A DNA stretch of 64,000 bases, from assembly GCF_001425205.1 (NCBI RefSeq), contig NZ_LMDW01000003.1:109301-173300 (forward strand), written 5' to 3'. This DNA is from Variovorax sp. Root411 (GTDB lineage Bacteria; Pseudomonadota; Gammaproteobacteria; Burkholderiales; Burkholderiaceae_C). Made by a program: the position numbers and the translations under genes. Shown here piece after piece: positions 20,586 to 28,268 of the stretch. The notes below the pieces were generated by a model. It saw only the letters and a program-made list of their open reading frames with translations. It did not search any database and had not been told where the DNA came from. The first letter of the stretch is position 1; each line of letters begins with the position of its first letter.

Positions 20586-21188
20586 ATGAGCTATCACCTG
20601 GAAGGTCGCCTGCTCGAGGTATGCAACTGCAACGTCCTTTGTCCCTGCTGGATCGGCGAGGATCCTGACAACGGCACCTGCGACACGATCGTCGCATGGC
20701 GCATCGACAAGGGAACGATCGACGGCATCGACGTCGGCGGCAACACCATCGCGGCCGTGGCGCATGTGCCCGGAAACATCCTGGAAGGTAACTGGACGGC
20801 GGCGATCTTCGTCGACGAAAGCGCCTCCAAGGAGCAGGAAGAGGCGCTGCTCAAGGTCTACACCGGGCAGGCCGGCGGACCGGTCGCCGACCTGGCCAAG
20901 CTCATCGGCCAGGTGGTGTCGGTCGAGCGGGCGCCGATTCGCTTCACCGTGAACGAAGGCAAGGGCGAACTGGAGATCGGCAAGGACTACTACGCGGAAC
21001 TCGAGCCCTACCGCGGCGCAACCGGCGGCCAGACCACGCTTTCCGACACCGTGTTCTCGACGGTTCCGGGCGCGCCGGTGTTCGTCGGCAAGGCCCCGAC
21101 CTATCGCTCGAAGAATGCCGCGCTGGGCATCGACCTCGACATCAAGAACCACAACGCCCTGCAGAGCATCTTCGTCTTCGACGCATGA
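20586..21188 (+). CDS. DUF1326 family protein
   Basis: A 200-residue protein of the DUF1326 family, function unknown. The N terminus YHLEGRLLEVCNCNVLCPCW carries Cys13, Cys15, Cys19 and Cys21, with Cys32 further on. This CxC-x3-CxC arrangement suggests metal or thiol chemistry. No signal peptide or membrane helix is evident. GAACGGAGG stands just before the ATG as a strong ribosome binding site. It is followed by a DUF2182 membrane protein across a 65-bp tandem repeat. The two families tend to occur together, which points to a shared function. Confidence 0.88.
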   Translation: MSYHLEGRLLEVCNCNVLCPCWIGEDPDNGTCDTIVAWRIDKGTIDGIDVGGNTIAAVAHVPGNILEGNWTAAIFVDESASKEQEEALLKVYTGQAGGPVADLAKLIGQVVSVERAPIRFTVNEGKGELEIGKDYYAELEPYRGATGGQTTLSDTVFSTVPGAPVFVGKAPTYRSKNAALGIDLDIKNHNALQSIFVFDA

Positions 21189-21314
21189 GCGCCGCGCCGG
21201 GCCGCCCCAAGCAAGCTCGCACCGCAGTGCGAAGCACGAAGGTTGTCCAATGAGCGCCGCGCCGGGCCGCCCCAAGCAAGCTCGCACCGCAGTGCGAAGC
21301 ACGAAGGTTGCCCA
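21185..21314 (+). repeat. Tandem direct repeat, two 65-bp units
   Basis: Units at 21185-21249 and 21250-21314 are identical except for one base near the end (GGTTGTCCA versus GGTTGCCCA). Each unit begins with ATGAGCGCC and carries the hairpin TCGCA-CCGCAG-TGCGA. The first unit overlaps the DUF1326 stop codon, and the second ends exactly where the DUF2182 ATG begins. The array therefore forms the whole intercistronic region. Confidence 0.95.
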
Positions 21315-22130
21315 ATGAACCCGACGGTCGGCTCACCGCCGCGCAACGTCTCCCGCCACCGTCGCGTGTTCCTGCCGGTTCTTGCCGCGTTGATCACGCT
21401 CGCGTGGACGGCGTTGTGGGCCTGGGCGCGCAGTCCTTATGGACGCTATCTCGAACACGGCGACTGGACCGCATCGGGGCCAGCCGCGTTCCTGTGCCAG
21501 GTCGTTCCCGCCGGCGACGTGGTCGTGCCCATGGTGCTCTACGCCGCTTCGTGGATTCTCATGACGGCGGCCATGATGCTGCCGACCACGCTGCCGTTGT
21601 TCAACGCCTTCGACCGGTTGACCGAGGGGCGCCCGGACCATGGGCGCCTTCTCGTGCTGCTGGGGCTGGGCTACATGGCGGTGTGGGGCGCCTTCGGGCT
21701 GCTGGCGCACGCACTCCACAGTGCGGTGCTGGCTCTGCTCGCCAACGCGCCGACCCTGGCCTGGCATGGCTGGGTGATCGGCGCCGCGACCATCGCGCTG
21801 GCTGGAGCCTTCCAGTTCAGCCGTCTCAAGCACCGGTGCCTGGAGAAGTGCCGCACGCCGCTGAGCTTCGTCGTCGAGCACTGGCGGGGGCAGGCGCAGG
21901 CCAGGCAGGCGTTCGCGCTGGGCATGCACCACGGCCTGTTCTGCGTCGGCTGCTGCTGGGCGCTGATGTTGTTGATGTTCGCGCTCGGCACCGGCAGTCT
22001 CGGCTGGATGCTTCTGCTTGCGGCCGTCATGGCGCTGGAAAAGAACGTTCCCTGGGGCCATCGCCTGAGCGCGCCGCTCGGGTTCGCGTTGCTGGGATGG
22101 GCCGTCTTCATGGTGGCGATGCATGTCTGA
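21315..22130 (+). CDS. DUF2182 predicted metal-binding membrane protein
   Basis: A 271-residue inner-membrane protein of the DUF2182 family with about seven hydrophobic helices (VFLPVLAALITLAWTALWAW, ASWILMTAAMMLPTTLPLF, LLVLLGLGYMAVWGAFGLL and others). The family's conserved GMHHGLFCVGCCWALMLLM lies near residue 200 and clusters His and Cys residues that could bind metal. I start it at the ATG at 21315, immediately after the tandem repeat; the frame is open for 24 codons further into the repeat. It overlaps the following transporter gene by eight bases. Function is unknown; co-occurrence with DUF1326 is the main clue. Confidence 0.88.
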   Translation: MNPTVGSPPRNVSRHRRVFLPVLAALITLAWTALWAWARSPYGRYLEHGDWTASGPAAFLCQVVPAGDVVVPMVLYAASWILMTAAMMLPTTLPLFNAFDRLTEGRPDHGRLLVLLGLGYMAVWGAFGLLAHALHSAVLALLANAPTLAWHGWVIGAATIALAGAFQFSRLKHRCLEKCRTPLSFVVEHWRGQAQARQAFALGMHHGLFCVGCCWALMLLMFALGTGSLGWMLLLAAVMALEKNVPWGHRLSAPLGFALLGWAVFMVAMHV

Positions 22131-23010
22131 AGCCATGTCCGAAGGGCGCCGTGGCCCGTCCCCCCTGCAGACCATTGCCCTTACCGCTGTGGCCATGGTC
22201 GCGTTCGCGGCCAATTCGCTGTTGTGCAGGCTCGCGTTGCAGCAACGGGGCATCGACCCGGCCAGCTTCGGCAGCATCAGGCTGGTTTCCGGGGCGATCA
22301 CGCTCGCGCTCGTCGTGCGGTTCAGGGCGCGGCCGTCTTCGGCCGGGCGGGCCGACTGGCTTGCCGCTGCCATGCTGTTCACCTATGTCGCGTTCTTCTC
22401 TTTCGCCTACCTCAGCCTGTCCGCGGGAACGGGTGCGCTGATCCTGTTCGGTGCGGTTCAGCTCACGATGCTTGGTGCGGGTCTGGGCTCGGGCGAGCGC
22501 TTCGGGCCTGTTGCATGGTTCGGTTTCGCCCTGGCGGTGGTCGGACTCGTGTACCTGGTGTCCCCGGGGATTGCCGCGCCGCCGCTCTTTGGTGCCGTGC
22601 TGATGGCGGTGGCGGGCGTGGCGTGGGGCGTGTATTCATTGCGCGGCCGCGGCGTGGCCGACCCGCTGGCCGCCACTGCGCGCAACTTCACGCGGGCGGT
22701 GCCGCTCGCGCTCGCGCTGAGCCTGGCCTTCGTGGCCAGCGCTCATGCGGACGCGAGCGGCGTCGCCCTGGCCGTGGCTTCCGGCGCGCTGACGTCGGGC
22801 CTCGGTTATGTCGTCTGGTATGCGGTGCTGGGCCGCCTTCCGGCCATGCGGGCAGCCACCGTGCAGCTGTCGGTGCCGCTGCTGGCTGCATTTGGCGGCG
22901 TGCTGTTCCTGTCGGAGGCGATCACGCCGAGGCTGGCGGCTGCCTCCGTGGCGATCCTGGGAGGCATCGCGCTCGTGCTGAGCCAGAAGTCGCAAAGCGT
23001 GCGCCGGTAG
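22123..23010 (+). CDS. EamA/DMT-family transporter
   Basis: A 295-residue drug/metabolite-superfamily exporter with about ten helices in two EamA halves. The first half runs from about residue 15 (LTAVAMVAFAANSLLCRLAL) to FSFAYLSLSAGTGALILFG, where the family's short central helix pattern is visible. The second half runs from about 150 (LFGAVLMAVAGVAWGVYSLRGRG) to LGGIALVLSQ. The substrate cannot be predicted; members export amino acids, nucleotides or small metabolites. It overlaps the DUF2182 gene by eight bases, suggesting co-transcription. The second Met, four codons in, is an alternative start. Confidence 0.9.
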   Translation: MSEAMSEGRRGPSPLQTIALTAVAMVAFAANSLLCRLALQQRGIDPASFGSIRLVSGAITLALVVRFRARPSSAGRADWLAAAMLFTYVAFFSFAYLSLSAGTGALILFGAVQLTMLGAGLGSGERFGPVAWFGFALAVVGLVYLVSPGIAAPPLFGAVLMAVAGVAWGVYSLRGRGVADPLAATARNFTRAVPLALALSLAFVASAHADASGVALAVASGALTSGLGYVVWYAVLGRLPAMRAATVQLSVPLLAAFGGVLFLSEAITPRLAAASVAILGGIALVLSQKSQSVRR

Positions 23011-23024
23011 CCGGCGTCATGCCC

Positions 23025-24083
23025 CTACGCGACGGCCACGCCCATCTTGGCGCCCGCCGCGACGATCTCCCCCCACGTCGCGTCGTCGACCCAGATCCCG
23101 TCTCGCCGCCGCGCCGCGCGCGCCTTGCGCTCCGGTTCGCCGGCAATCTGCACTTCGTCGAAGCCCTGTCCCGGCGGGCTCTGCCGCAGCCATTCGACGA
23201 ACTCCCGCGCCTCCTGGTCGAACGATGTCTGCGTGCCCAGGCGCGCCGGGTCGATCAGCACCGTCAGCATGCCGTTGAGTACCGTGCGGGTCGTGTCGGC
23301 CGGCCGGTGCCATGTGCCACCGCCCGTGAGTGCGCCGCCCAGCAGCTCGCACGCCACGGCCATGCCGTAGCCCTTGTGTTCGCCGAAGGTCATGAGCGCG
23401 CCGAACAGGCCGTTGCCCTGCGGTACGACGACTACGCCCGGGTCGTTGGTCGGTGCGCCGTTTTCGTCGATCAGGTAGCCGTCCGGCACTTGCTCGCCCT
23501 TGTTGTGCGCCACGCGCATCTTTCCCTGCGCGACGCGGCTGGTCGCGTAGTCGAGCACGAAGGGCTCCGCCCCCGCGAGCGGAATGCCGATGCAGCACGG
23601 GTTGGTGCCGAAGCGCCCGTCGCCGCCGCCCCAGGGTGCGACCACCGGACGCGAGAGCACGTTGACGAAGTGCATCGACACCAGCCCCTGCGCCGTCGCC
23701 ATCTCCGCGAAATGTCCGATGCGCCCCAGGTGGTGCGCATGCGAGAGCGTGAAGACGCAACTGCCGTGCTGCTTCGCCCGCGCAATGCCGAGTTCCATCG
23801 CCTGCACGCCGACGATCTGCCCGTAGCCGTGCTGGCCGTCGAGCCCCATCAGCGTGCCGATGTCGAGGTTGACGCGCACGGCGGAATTCGGCTTCAGCCC
23901 GCCCTCGGCCACCGCGTCGACGTACCGCGGCAGCATGCCCACGCCATGCGAGTCGTGGCCGCTGAGGTTCGCCAGCACGAGGTTGGCGGCCACCTGCTGT
24001 GCTTCGGCTGGCATGCTGCCTGCGGCTTCGAGGATGCGGGCAACGGTGGCTTGCAGGCCATCGGCCTCCAGTGTTCTGGACAT
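23025..24083 (-). CDS. Ldh-family NAD(P)-dependent oxidoreductase
   Basis: A 352-residue member of the malate/L-lactate (YlbC/YiaK/sulfolactate) dehydrogenase family, which is unrelated to Rossmann-fold MDH. The characteristic ANLSGHDSHGVGMLPRYV is near residue 38, LSHAHHLGRIGHF near 113, and GTNPCCIGIPLAG near 158. Members reduce 2-keto acids or oxidise 2-hydroxy acids. It lies directly downstream of the lactonase and dehydratase genes on the same strand with a 3-base gap, so a step in sugar-acid catabolism is likely; L-lactate released by the FAH-type hydrolase is one possible substrate. Specificity is inference. Confidence 0.88.
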   Translation of the reverse strand: MSRTLEADGLQATVARILEAAGSMPAEAQQVAANLVLANLSGHDSHGVGMLPRYVDAVAEGGLKPNSAVRVNLDIGTLMGLDGQHGYGQIVGVQAMELGIARAKQHGSCVFTLSHAHHLGRIGHFAEMATAQGLVSMHFVNVLSRPVVAPWGGGDGRFGTNPCCIGIPLAGAEPFVLDYATSRVAQGKMRVAHNKGEQVPDGYLIDENGAPTNDPGVVVVPQGNGLFGALMTFGEHKGYGMAVACELLGGALTGGGTWHRPADTTRTVLNGMLTVLIDPARLGTQTSFDQEAREFVEWLRQSPPGQGFDEVQIAGEPERKARAARRRDGIWVDDATWGEIVAAGAKMGVAVA

Positions 24084-24086
24084 GGA

Positions 24087-25019
24087 TCAGACTCCCTTCG
24101 CGTTCAGCGTGATGGCATAGAGCGACGTGGTCGCACAGATGAAAAGGCGGTTGCGCTTCGGTCCGCCAAAGCAGACATTGGCCACGCGCTCGGGCAGCAG
24201 GATCTTGCCGAGCAGCGTGCCGTCGGGATGCAAGGCGTGCACGCCGTCGAGCGCGCTGGTCCAGATGCGGCCTTCGGTGTCGAGGCGGAAGCCGTCGAAC
24301 AGGCCGCTGGTGCATTCGGCAAACACCTCGCCGCCGCTCAGGCTGCGGCCGTCGGCGCCCACCTTGAAACGGCGGATGTGCCGCGGCCCGTCCGCCGCAT
24401 GGCTCGCGCCGGTGTCGGCGATGTACAGCAGCGATTCGTCGGGCGAGAACGCCAGCCCGTTGGGCTTCACGAAATCGTCGGCCATGCGCTCGACATCGCC
24501 GCTCGCGGGGTCGATGCGGTAGACGTGGCAGGCGCCGATCTCGCTGTCCGCCTTCAGGCCTTCGTAGTCGGAGAGGATGCCGTAGCTCGGGTCGGTGAAC
24601 CACACGCCGCCGTCCGAATGCACGACCACGTCGTTCGGTGAATTGAGCCGCTTGCCCTGCCAGTGCGAAGCCAGCACGGTGATCGATCCGTCGTGCTCCG
24701 TGCGCGTCACGCGCCGCGTCAGGTGCTCGCAGCTCACGAGCCGGCCTGCGCGGTCGACCGTGTGGCCGTTGGCGTTGTTCGACGGCTCGCGGAAGATGCC
24801 GACCGTGCCGTTGGCCTCGTCGTAGCGCAGCATGCGGTTGTTCGGAATGTCCGACCACACCAGCGTGCGGTGCGCGCCGAACCAGGCGGGGCCTTCGCAC
24901 CAGCGCGCGCCGGTCCACAGGCGTTGCACGCGCTCGGGGCCGGGAATGCAGGTCTTGAAGCGCGGGTCCAGGTGTTCGAAGCCGGTACCGTCGAGGAAGC
25001 CGAAGGGGAGGGTGGCCAT
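24087..25019 (-). CDS. SMP-30/gluconolactonase-family sugar lactonase
   Basis: A 310-residue six-bladed beta-propeller lactonase of the SGL/SMP-30 family, hydrolysing aldonolactones to aldonates. The metal-ligand motifs are visible: CEGPAW near residue 37, GHTVDRAGRLVSCEH near 84, SPNDVVVHSDGGVWFTDP near 118 and PNGLAFSPDESLLYIADT near 180. The ATG at 25019 gives the family start; an open frame continues much further upstream but is antisense or intergenic in character. It lies between the dehydratase and the Ldh-type gene on the same strand. In a non-phosphorylative pathway it would act between the sugar 1-dehydrogenase and the dehydratase. Confidence 0.9.
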   Translation of the reverse strand: MATLPFGFLDGTGFEHLDPRFKTCIPGPERVQRLWTGARWCEGPAWFGAHRTLVWSDIPNNRMLRYDEANGTVGIFREPSNNANGHTVDRAGRLVSCEHLTRRVTRTEHDGSITVLASHWQGKRLNSPNDVVVHSDGGVWFTDPSYGILSDYEGLKADSEIGACHVYRIDPASGDVERMADDFVKPNGLAFSPDESLLYIADTGASHAADGPRHIRRFKVGADGRSLSGGEVFAECTSGLFDGFRLDTEGRIWTSALDGVHALHPDGTLLGKILLPERVANVCFGGPKRNRLFICATTSLYAITLNAKGV

Positions 25020-25039
25020 GGGGTTCCTTGTCGATGGAT

Positions 25040-26566
25040 TCACATCACCGCGCCGACCTGCCAGGGAACGAACTCGTTCTGCCCGTAGCCGTGCTGCTCG
25101 CTTTTCGATTGCGCACCCGAGGCGGTCGCGAGCACCAGCTCGAAGATGCGCTGGCCCATCTCCTGGATCGATGCCGTGCCGTCCACGATCTCGCCGCAGT
25201 TGATGTCCATGTCTTCTTCCTGCCGCTGCCACAGCGCCGAGTTGGTCGCGAGCTTGAGCGAGGGAGAGGGCGCGCAGCCGTAGGCCGAGCCGCGCCCGGT
25301 CGTGAAGCAGATCAGGTTCGCGCCGCCGGCCACCTGGCCCGTGGCGCTCACCGGGTCGTAGCCCGGCGTGTCCATGTAGACGAAGCCGTGCGCGGCGACG
25401 GGCTCCGCGTACTCGTACACCGCCTCGAGGTTGCTCGTGCCGCCCTTGGCGACCGCACCCAGCGACTTCTCGAGGATGGTGGTGAGCCCGCCCGCCTTGT
25501 TGCCCGGCGAGGGGTTGTTGTTCATCTCGCCTTCGTTGATGGCGGTGTAGTGCTCCCACCACTTGATGCGGTCCACCAGCTTCTGGCCGACTTCGCGCTT
25601 CACCGCACGGCGCGTGAGCAGGTGCTCGGCGCCGTACACCTCGGGCGTTTCGCTGAGGATGGCGGTGCCGCCGTGCGCCACCAGCAGGTCGACCGCCGCG
25701 CCCAGCGCCGGGTTGGCGCTGATGCCCGAGTAGCCATCGGAGCCGCCGCACTGCAGCCCGATGGTGATGTGCGCCGCGCTGCACGGCTCGCGCTTCACCG
25801 CGTTGGCGCGCGGCAGCATCTCGTGGATGAGCGCCACGCCTTTTTCGACCGTCTTGCGCGTGCCGCCCGTGTCCTGGATGTTGAAGGTGCGGAAGTTCTC
25901 GCCCTCGGCCAGGTGGCCGGTCGCGAGCCAGGCGTTGATCTGGTTGGCCTCGCAGCCGAGCCCGACGACCAGCACGCCCGCGAAGTTCGGATGCGTGGCG
26001 TAGCCCGTGAGCGTGCGCTCCAGGATCTGCATGCCCATGCCTTCGGTGTCCATGCCGCAGCCGGTGCCGTGCGTGAGCGCGATCACGCCATCGACATTCG
26101 GGAACGCCGCGAGTGCCTGCGGATTGGTCTTGCGCGAGAAGTGGTCGGCAATGGCGCGCGCGGCCGTGGCCGAGCAGTTCACGCTGGTCAGCACGCCGAT
26201 GTAGTTGCGCGTGGCGACGCGGCCGTCAGGGCGCTTGATGCCCATGAAGGTGGCTTCGCGCTTCGGGGGCGCGGGCTTCACGTCGGCGCCGAAGGCGTAG
26301 TCGCGTTCGAAATCTCCCTTGTCCGGTCCCATGTCCAGGTTCTGCGTGTGCACGTGCTCGCCGGCGGCGATGGGCTTGCTCGCGAAACCGATGATCTGGT
26401 TGTAGCGGCGCACAGGCTCTCCCTGCGCGATGGCGCGCATCGCGATCTTGTGGCCCGGCGGAATCAGGCCGCGCACGGCCACGTTCTCGACGACGGTGCC
26501 GCCGAGCAGTTGCGAGCGCGCGATGACGACGTCATCGGCGGGGTGGAGTCGGATGTAGGGAGTCAT
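25040..26566 (-). CDS. UxaA/GarD-family sugar-acid dehydratase
   Basis: A 508-residue altronate/galactarate dehydratase homologue. An N-terminal SAF domain (about 1-100) is fused to the large dehydratase body, where RPDGRVATRNYIGVLTSVNC near residue 112, THGTGCGM near 163, GLGCEANQ near 198 and GLQCGGSDGYSGISANPA near 265 are family signatures. Cys residues in these motifs ligate the Fe-dependent active site. Catalysis removes water from an aldonate to give a 2-keto-3-deoxy acid. It is transcribed with the lactonase and the Ldh-type gene. The true substrate is not readable; deoxy-aldonates are possible because the SDR and FAH genes next door fit 2-keto-3-deoxy-fuconate-type chemistry. Confidence 0.9.
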   Translation of the reverse strand: MTPYIRLHPADDVVIARSQLLGGTVVENVAVRGLIPPGHKIAMRAIAQGEPVRRYNQIIGFASKPIAAGEHVHTQNLDMGPDKGDFERDYAFGADVKPAPPKREATFMGIKRPDGRVATRNYIGVLTSVNCSATAARAIADHFSRKTNPQALAAFPNVDGVIALTHGTGCGMDTEGMGMQILERTLTGYATHPNFAGVLVVGLGCEANQINAWLATGHLAEGENFRTFNIQDTGGTRKTVEKGVALIHEMLPRANAVKREPCSAAHITIGLQCGGSDGYSGISANPALGAAVDLLVAHGGTAILSETPEVYGAEHLLTRRAVKREVGQKLVDRIKWWEHYTAINEGEMNNNPSPGNKAGGLTTILEKSLGAVAKGGTSNLEAVYEYAEPVAAHGFVYMDTPGYDPVSATGQVAGGANLICFTTGRGSAYGCAPSPSLKLATNSALWQRQEEDMDINCGEIVDGTASIQEMGQRIFELVLATASGAQSKSEQHGYGQNEFVPWQVGAVM

Positions 26567-26596
26567 CGTGAGTGTCTGCCGGCGCTTGTTTGTTTG

Positions 26597-27313
26597 TCAG
26601 GAGGCCTTGGTGCGGCGCCAGCTCGCGCTGAACCGCTGGTGGAACTTGTCCATGTGATGGTGCATTGCGTCGCGCGCCGCGGCCGGGTCGTGCGCCGCAA
26701 TGGCGTCGAGGATGGCTTCGTGCTCGCCGATGGCGGCCTGCCACGAGTCCATGGTCTCGAAGTAATCGATCATCCGGGCGAAGATCGGCCCATGCCGCGA
26801 CTCCCAGAAGCCTTGCACCGTCTCGGTCAGCACCACGTTGTCGCAGGCGTTGACGATGGCCAGGTGAAAGGCGCGGTCGCCCTCGTGCGGCACTTCGTTG
26901 CGTGCGGCCAGCTCGCGCATCATGCGGATCGCGCGGCGCATGGCGTCCACGTCCTTGCGCTTGCCGTACTGGGCGGCGGTGGCGGCGGTCTCGCCTTCCA
27001 CCAGGCGGCGCGCGCGGATGATTTCGAGCGGGCCCCATTCGACACCGGCCGCGCCGTTGGCCGGCGGGGCCGTTCGGTGCGATCTGTCGAGCACGTACAC
27101 GCCCGAGCCGGTGCGGATCTCGACCCAGCCTTCGACCTCCAGCGCAATCAGCGCCTCGCGCACCGAGGGCCGGCTCACGCCCAGCTGCGCGGCCAGGTCG
27201 CGCTCGGCGGGAATGCGAGCGCCCACCGCGAACTCGCCCTTGCCGATGAGTACGCGCAGCTGCTCGGCAATCTGGCGGTAGAGGCGCTGGGGTTCGAGGG
27301 TCTGGATCGGCAC
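26597..27313 (-). CDS. FadR-subfamily GntR transcriptional regulator
   Basis: A 238-residue regulator with an N-terminal winged helix (LYRQIAEQLRVLIGKGEF, then LAAQLGVSRPSVREALIALEVEGWVEIRTGSGVYV, about residues 8-70) and a C-terminal FCD domain (DRAFHLAIVNACDN, about 140-153; HEAILDAIAAHD, about 190-201). The FCD domain usually binds carboxylic or sugar acids through a metal. I chose GTG at 27313 because family members begin just before the LYRQ helix; an ATG at 27409 is in frame but would place the palindromic operator inside the gene. It is divergent from the SDR gene and most likely represses both the catabolic genes and itself. Confidence 0.88.
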   Translation of the reverse strand: MPIQTLEPQRLYRQIAEQLRVLIGKGEFAVGARIPAERDLAAQLGVSRPSVREALIALEVEGWVEIRTGSGVYVLDRSHRTAPPANGAAGVEWGPLEIIRARRLVEGETAATAAQYGKRKDVDAMRRAIRMMRELAARNEVPHEGDRAFHLAIVNACDNVVLTETVQGFWESRHGPIFARMIDYFETMDSWQAAIGEHEAILDAIAAHDPAAARDAMHHHMDKFHQRFSASWRRTKAS

Positions 27314-27346
27314 GGGAACGAAAGGGGAAATCGAACGGGTTAAGGG

Positions 27347-27364
27347 TTGTCCTGAATTGGACAA
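27347..27364. promoter_or_regulatory. Palindromic operator in the regulator/SDR divergent promoter
   Basis: TTGTCC-TGAATT-GGACAA is a perfect inverted repeat of 6-base arms with a 6-base spacer. It sits 34 bases upstream of the regulator's GTG and about 80 bases upstream of the SDR start. A second, imperfect AATTGG ... CCAATT pair overlaps its right side. The position fits autoregulation and control of the divergent catabolic gene by the FadR-type protein. Confidence 0.6.
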
Positions 27365-27445
27365 GTGGTAAGGCCAATTCAGAATACGATACACCGCCCG
27401 GATCACCATCGGGCCTAACCCCAAGATATAGCCGAGGAGACACCC

Positions 27446-28180
27446 ATGAGATTGAAGGGAAAGACCGCGCTGGTCACCGCCGCAGGCCAGGGCATCGGCC
27501 ATGCCAGCGTGCTCGCCATGGCCGCCGAAGGCGCGCAGGTGTGGGCCACCGACGTCAACGAAAAGCTGCTCGAACGCTACGCCGGCATGCCCAACGTCAC
27601 GGCGCTCAAGCTCGACGTGCTCGACAAGGCCGCCATCGGCGCGCTGGTGGCGAAGCTGCCCGCGCTCGACGTTCTCTTCAACTGCGCGGGCGTGGTGCAC
27701 AACGGCACCATCGAGCAGGCCACCGACGACGACCTGCTGTTCGCCTTCAGCCTCAACGTGCGCGCCCAGATGTGGACCATCCAGGCCGTGCTGCCCGGCA
27801 TGCTGGCGGCCGGGCGCGGCAGCATCATCAACATGGCCAGCGTGTGCTCCAGCATGAAGGGACTGCCCAATCGCTTCGTCTACGGCACCACCAAGGCGGC
27901 GGTGCTGGGCCTTACCAAGAGCGTGGCGGCCGACTACGTGGCGCGCGGCATCCGCTGCAATGCGGTGTGCCCGGGCACGGTGGACACGCCCTCGCTGGGC
28001 GACCGCATCAACGCCAATGTCGATCCGGACGCGGCGCGCAAGGCCTTCATCGCACGCCAGCCCATGGGCCGGCTCGCGCAGGCCGAAGAGATCGCGCCGG
28101 TGGTGGTGTTCCTTGCCAGCGACGAATCGATCTTCGCCACCGGCCAGGCCTTCACCGTCGATGGCGGCATCACCATATGA
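27446..28180 (+). CDS. SDR dehydrogenase (2-keto-3-deoxy-fuconate dehydrogenase-like)
   Basis: A 244-residue classical short-chain dehydrogenase. TAAGQGIGHA at about residues 11-20 binds NAD, and FNCAGVVHNG at about 81-90 stabilises the fold. Ser (NMASVCSSM, near 130) and YGTTK (near 149-153) are the catalytic residues. PGTVDTPSL and the C-terminal TGQAFTVDGG complete the pattern. The composition, especially ATDVNEKLLERY and the short Asp-containing first loop, resembles NAD-dependent 2-keto-3-deoxy-L-fuconate and related dehydrogenases. GAGGAG lies upstream of the ATG. It precedes an FAH-family hydrolase that would cleave its diketo product. The specific substrate is inferred from this pairing. 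Confidence 0.88.
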   Translation: MRLKGKTALVTAAGQGIGHASVLAMAAEGAQVWATDVNEKLLERYAGMPNVTALKLDVLDKAAIGALVAKLPALDVLFNCAGVVHNGTIEQATDDDLLFAFSLNVRAQMWTIQAVLPGMLAAGRGSIINMASVCSSMKGLPNRFVYGTTKAAVLGLTKSVAADYVARGIRCNAVCPGTVDTPSLGDRINANVDPDAARKAFIARQPMGRLAQAEEIAPVVVFLASDESIFATGQAFTVDGGITI

Positions 28181-28268
28181 ACCAGCCCGACTTCGCGGGC
28201 CACCGGCGCGGTCTTCGACCTCTCCAGTGGCCGCTCCACGTATTGATTCAATGCACTGAAAGGAAAGC

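Noticed and set aside
22224..24641. 805-codon plus-strand open frame across the transporter, Ldh-type and lactonase genes
   Set aside because: It crosses genes on both strands and its sequence shows no domain.
25028..27343. 771-codon plus-strand open frame opposite the dehydratase and regulator
   Set aside because: Antisense of two clear genes; no motif and unusual composition.
26597..27409. ATG start at 27409 for the FadR-type regulator
   Set aside because: It would add 32 residues not seen in the family and put the palindromic operator inside the coding region. The GTG at 27313 fits better, although it has a weak ribosome binding site.
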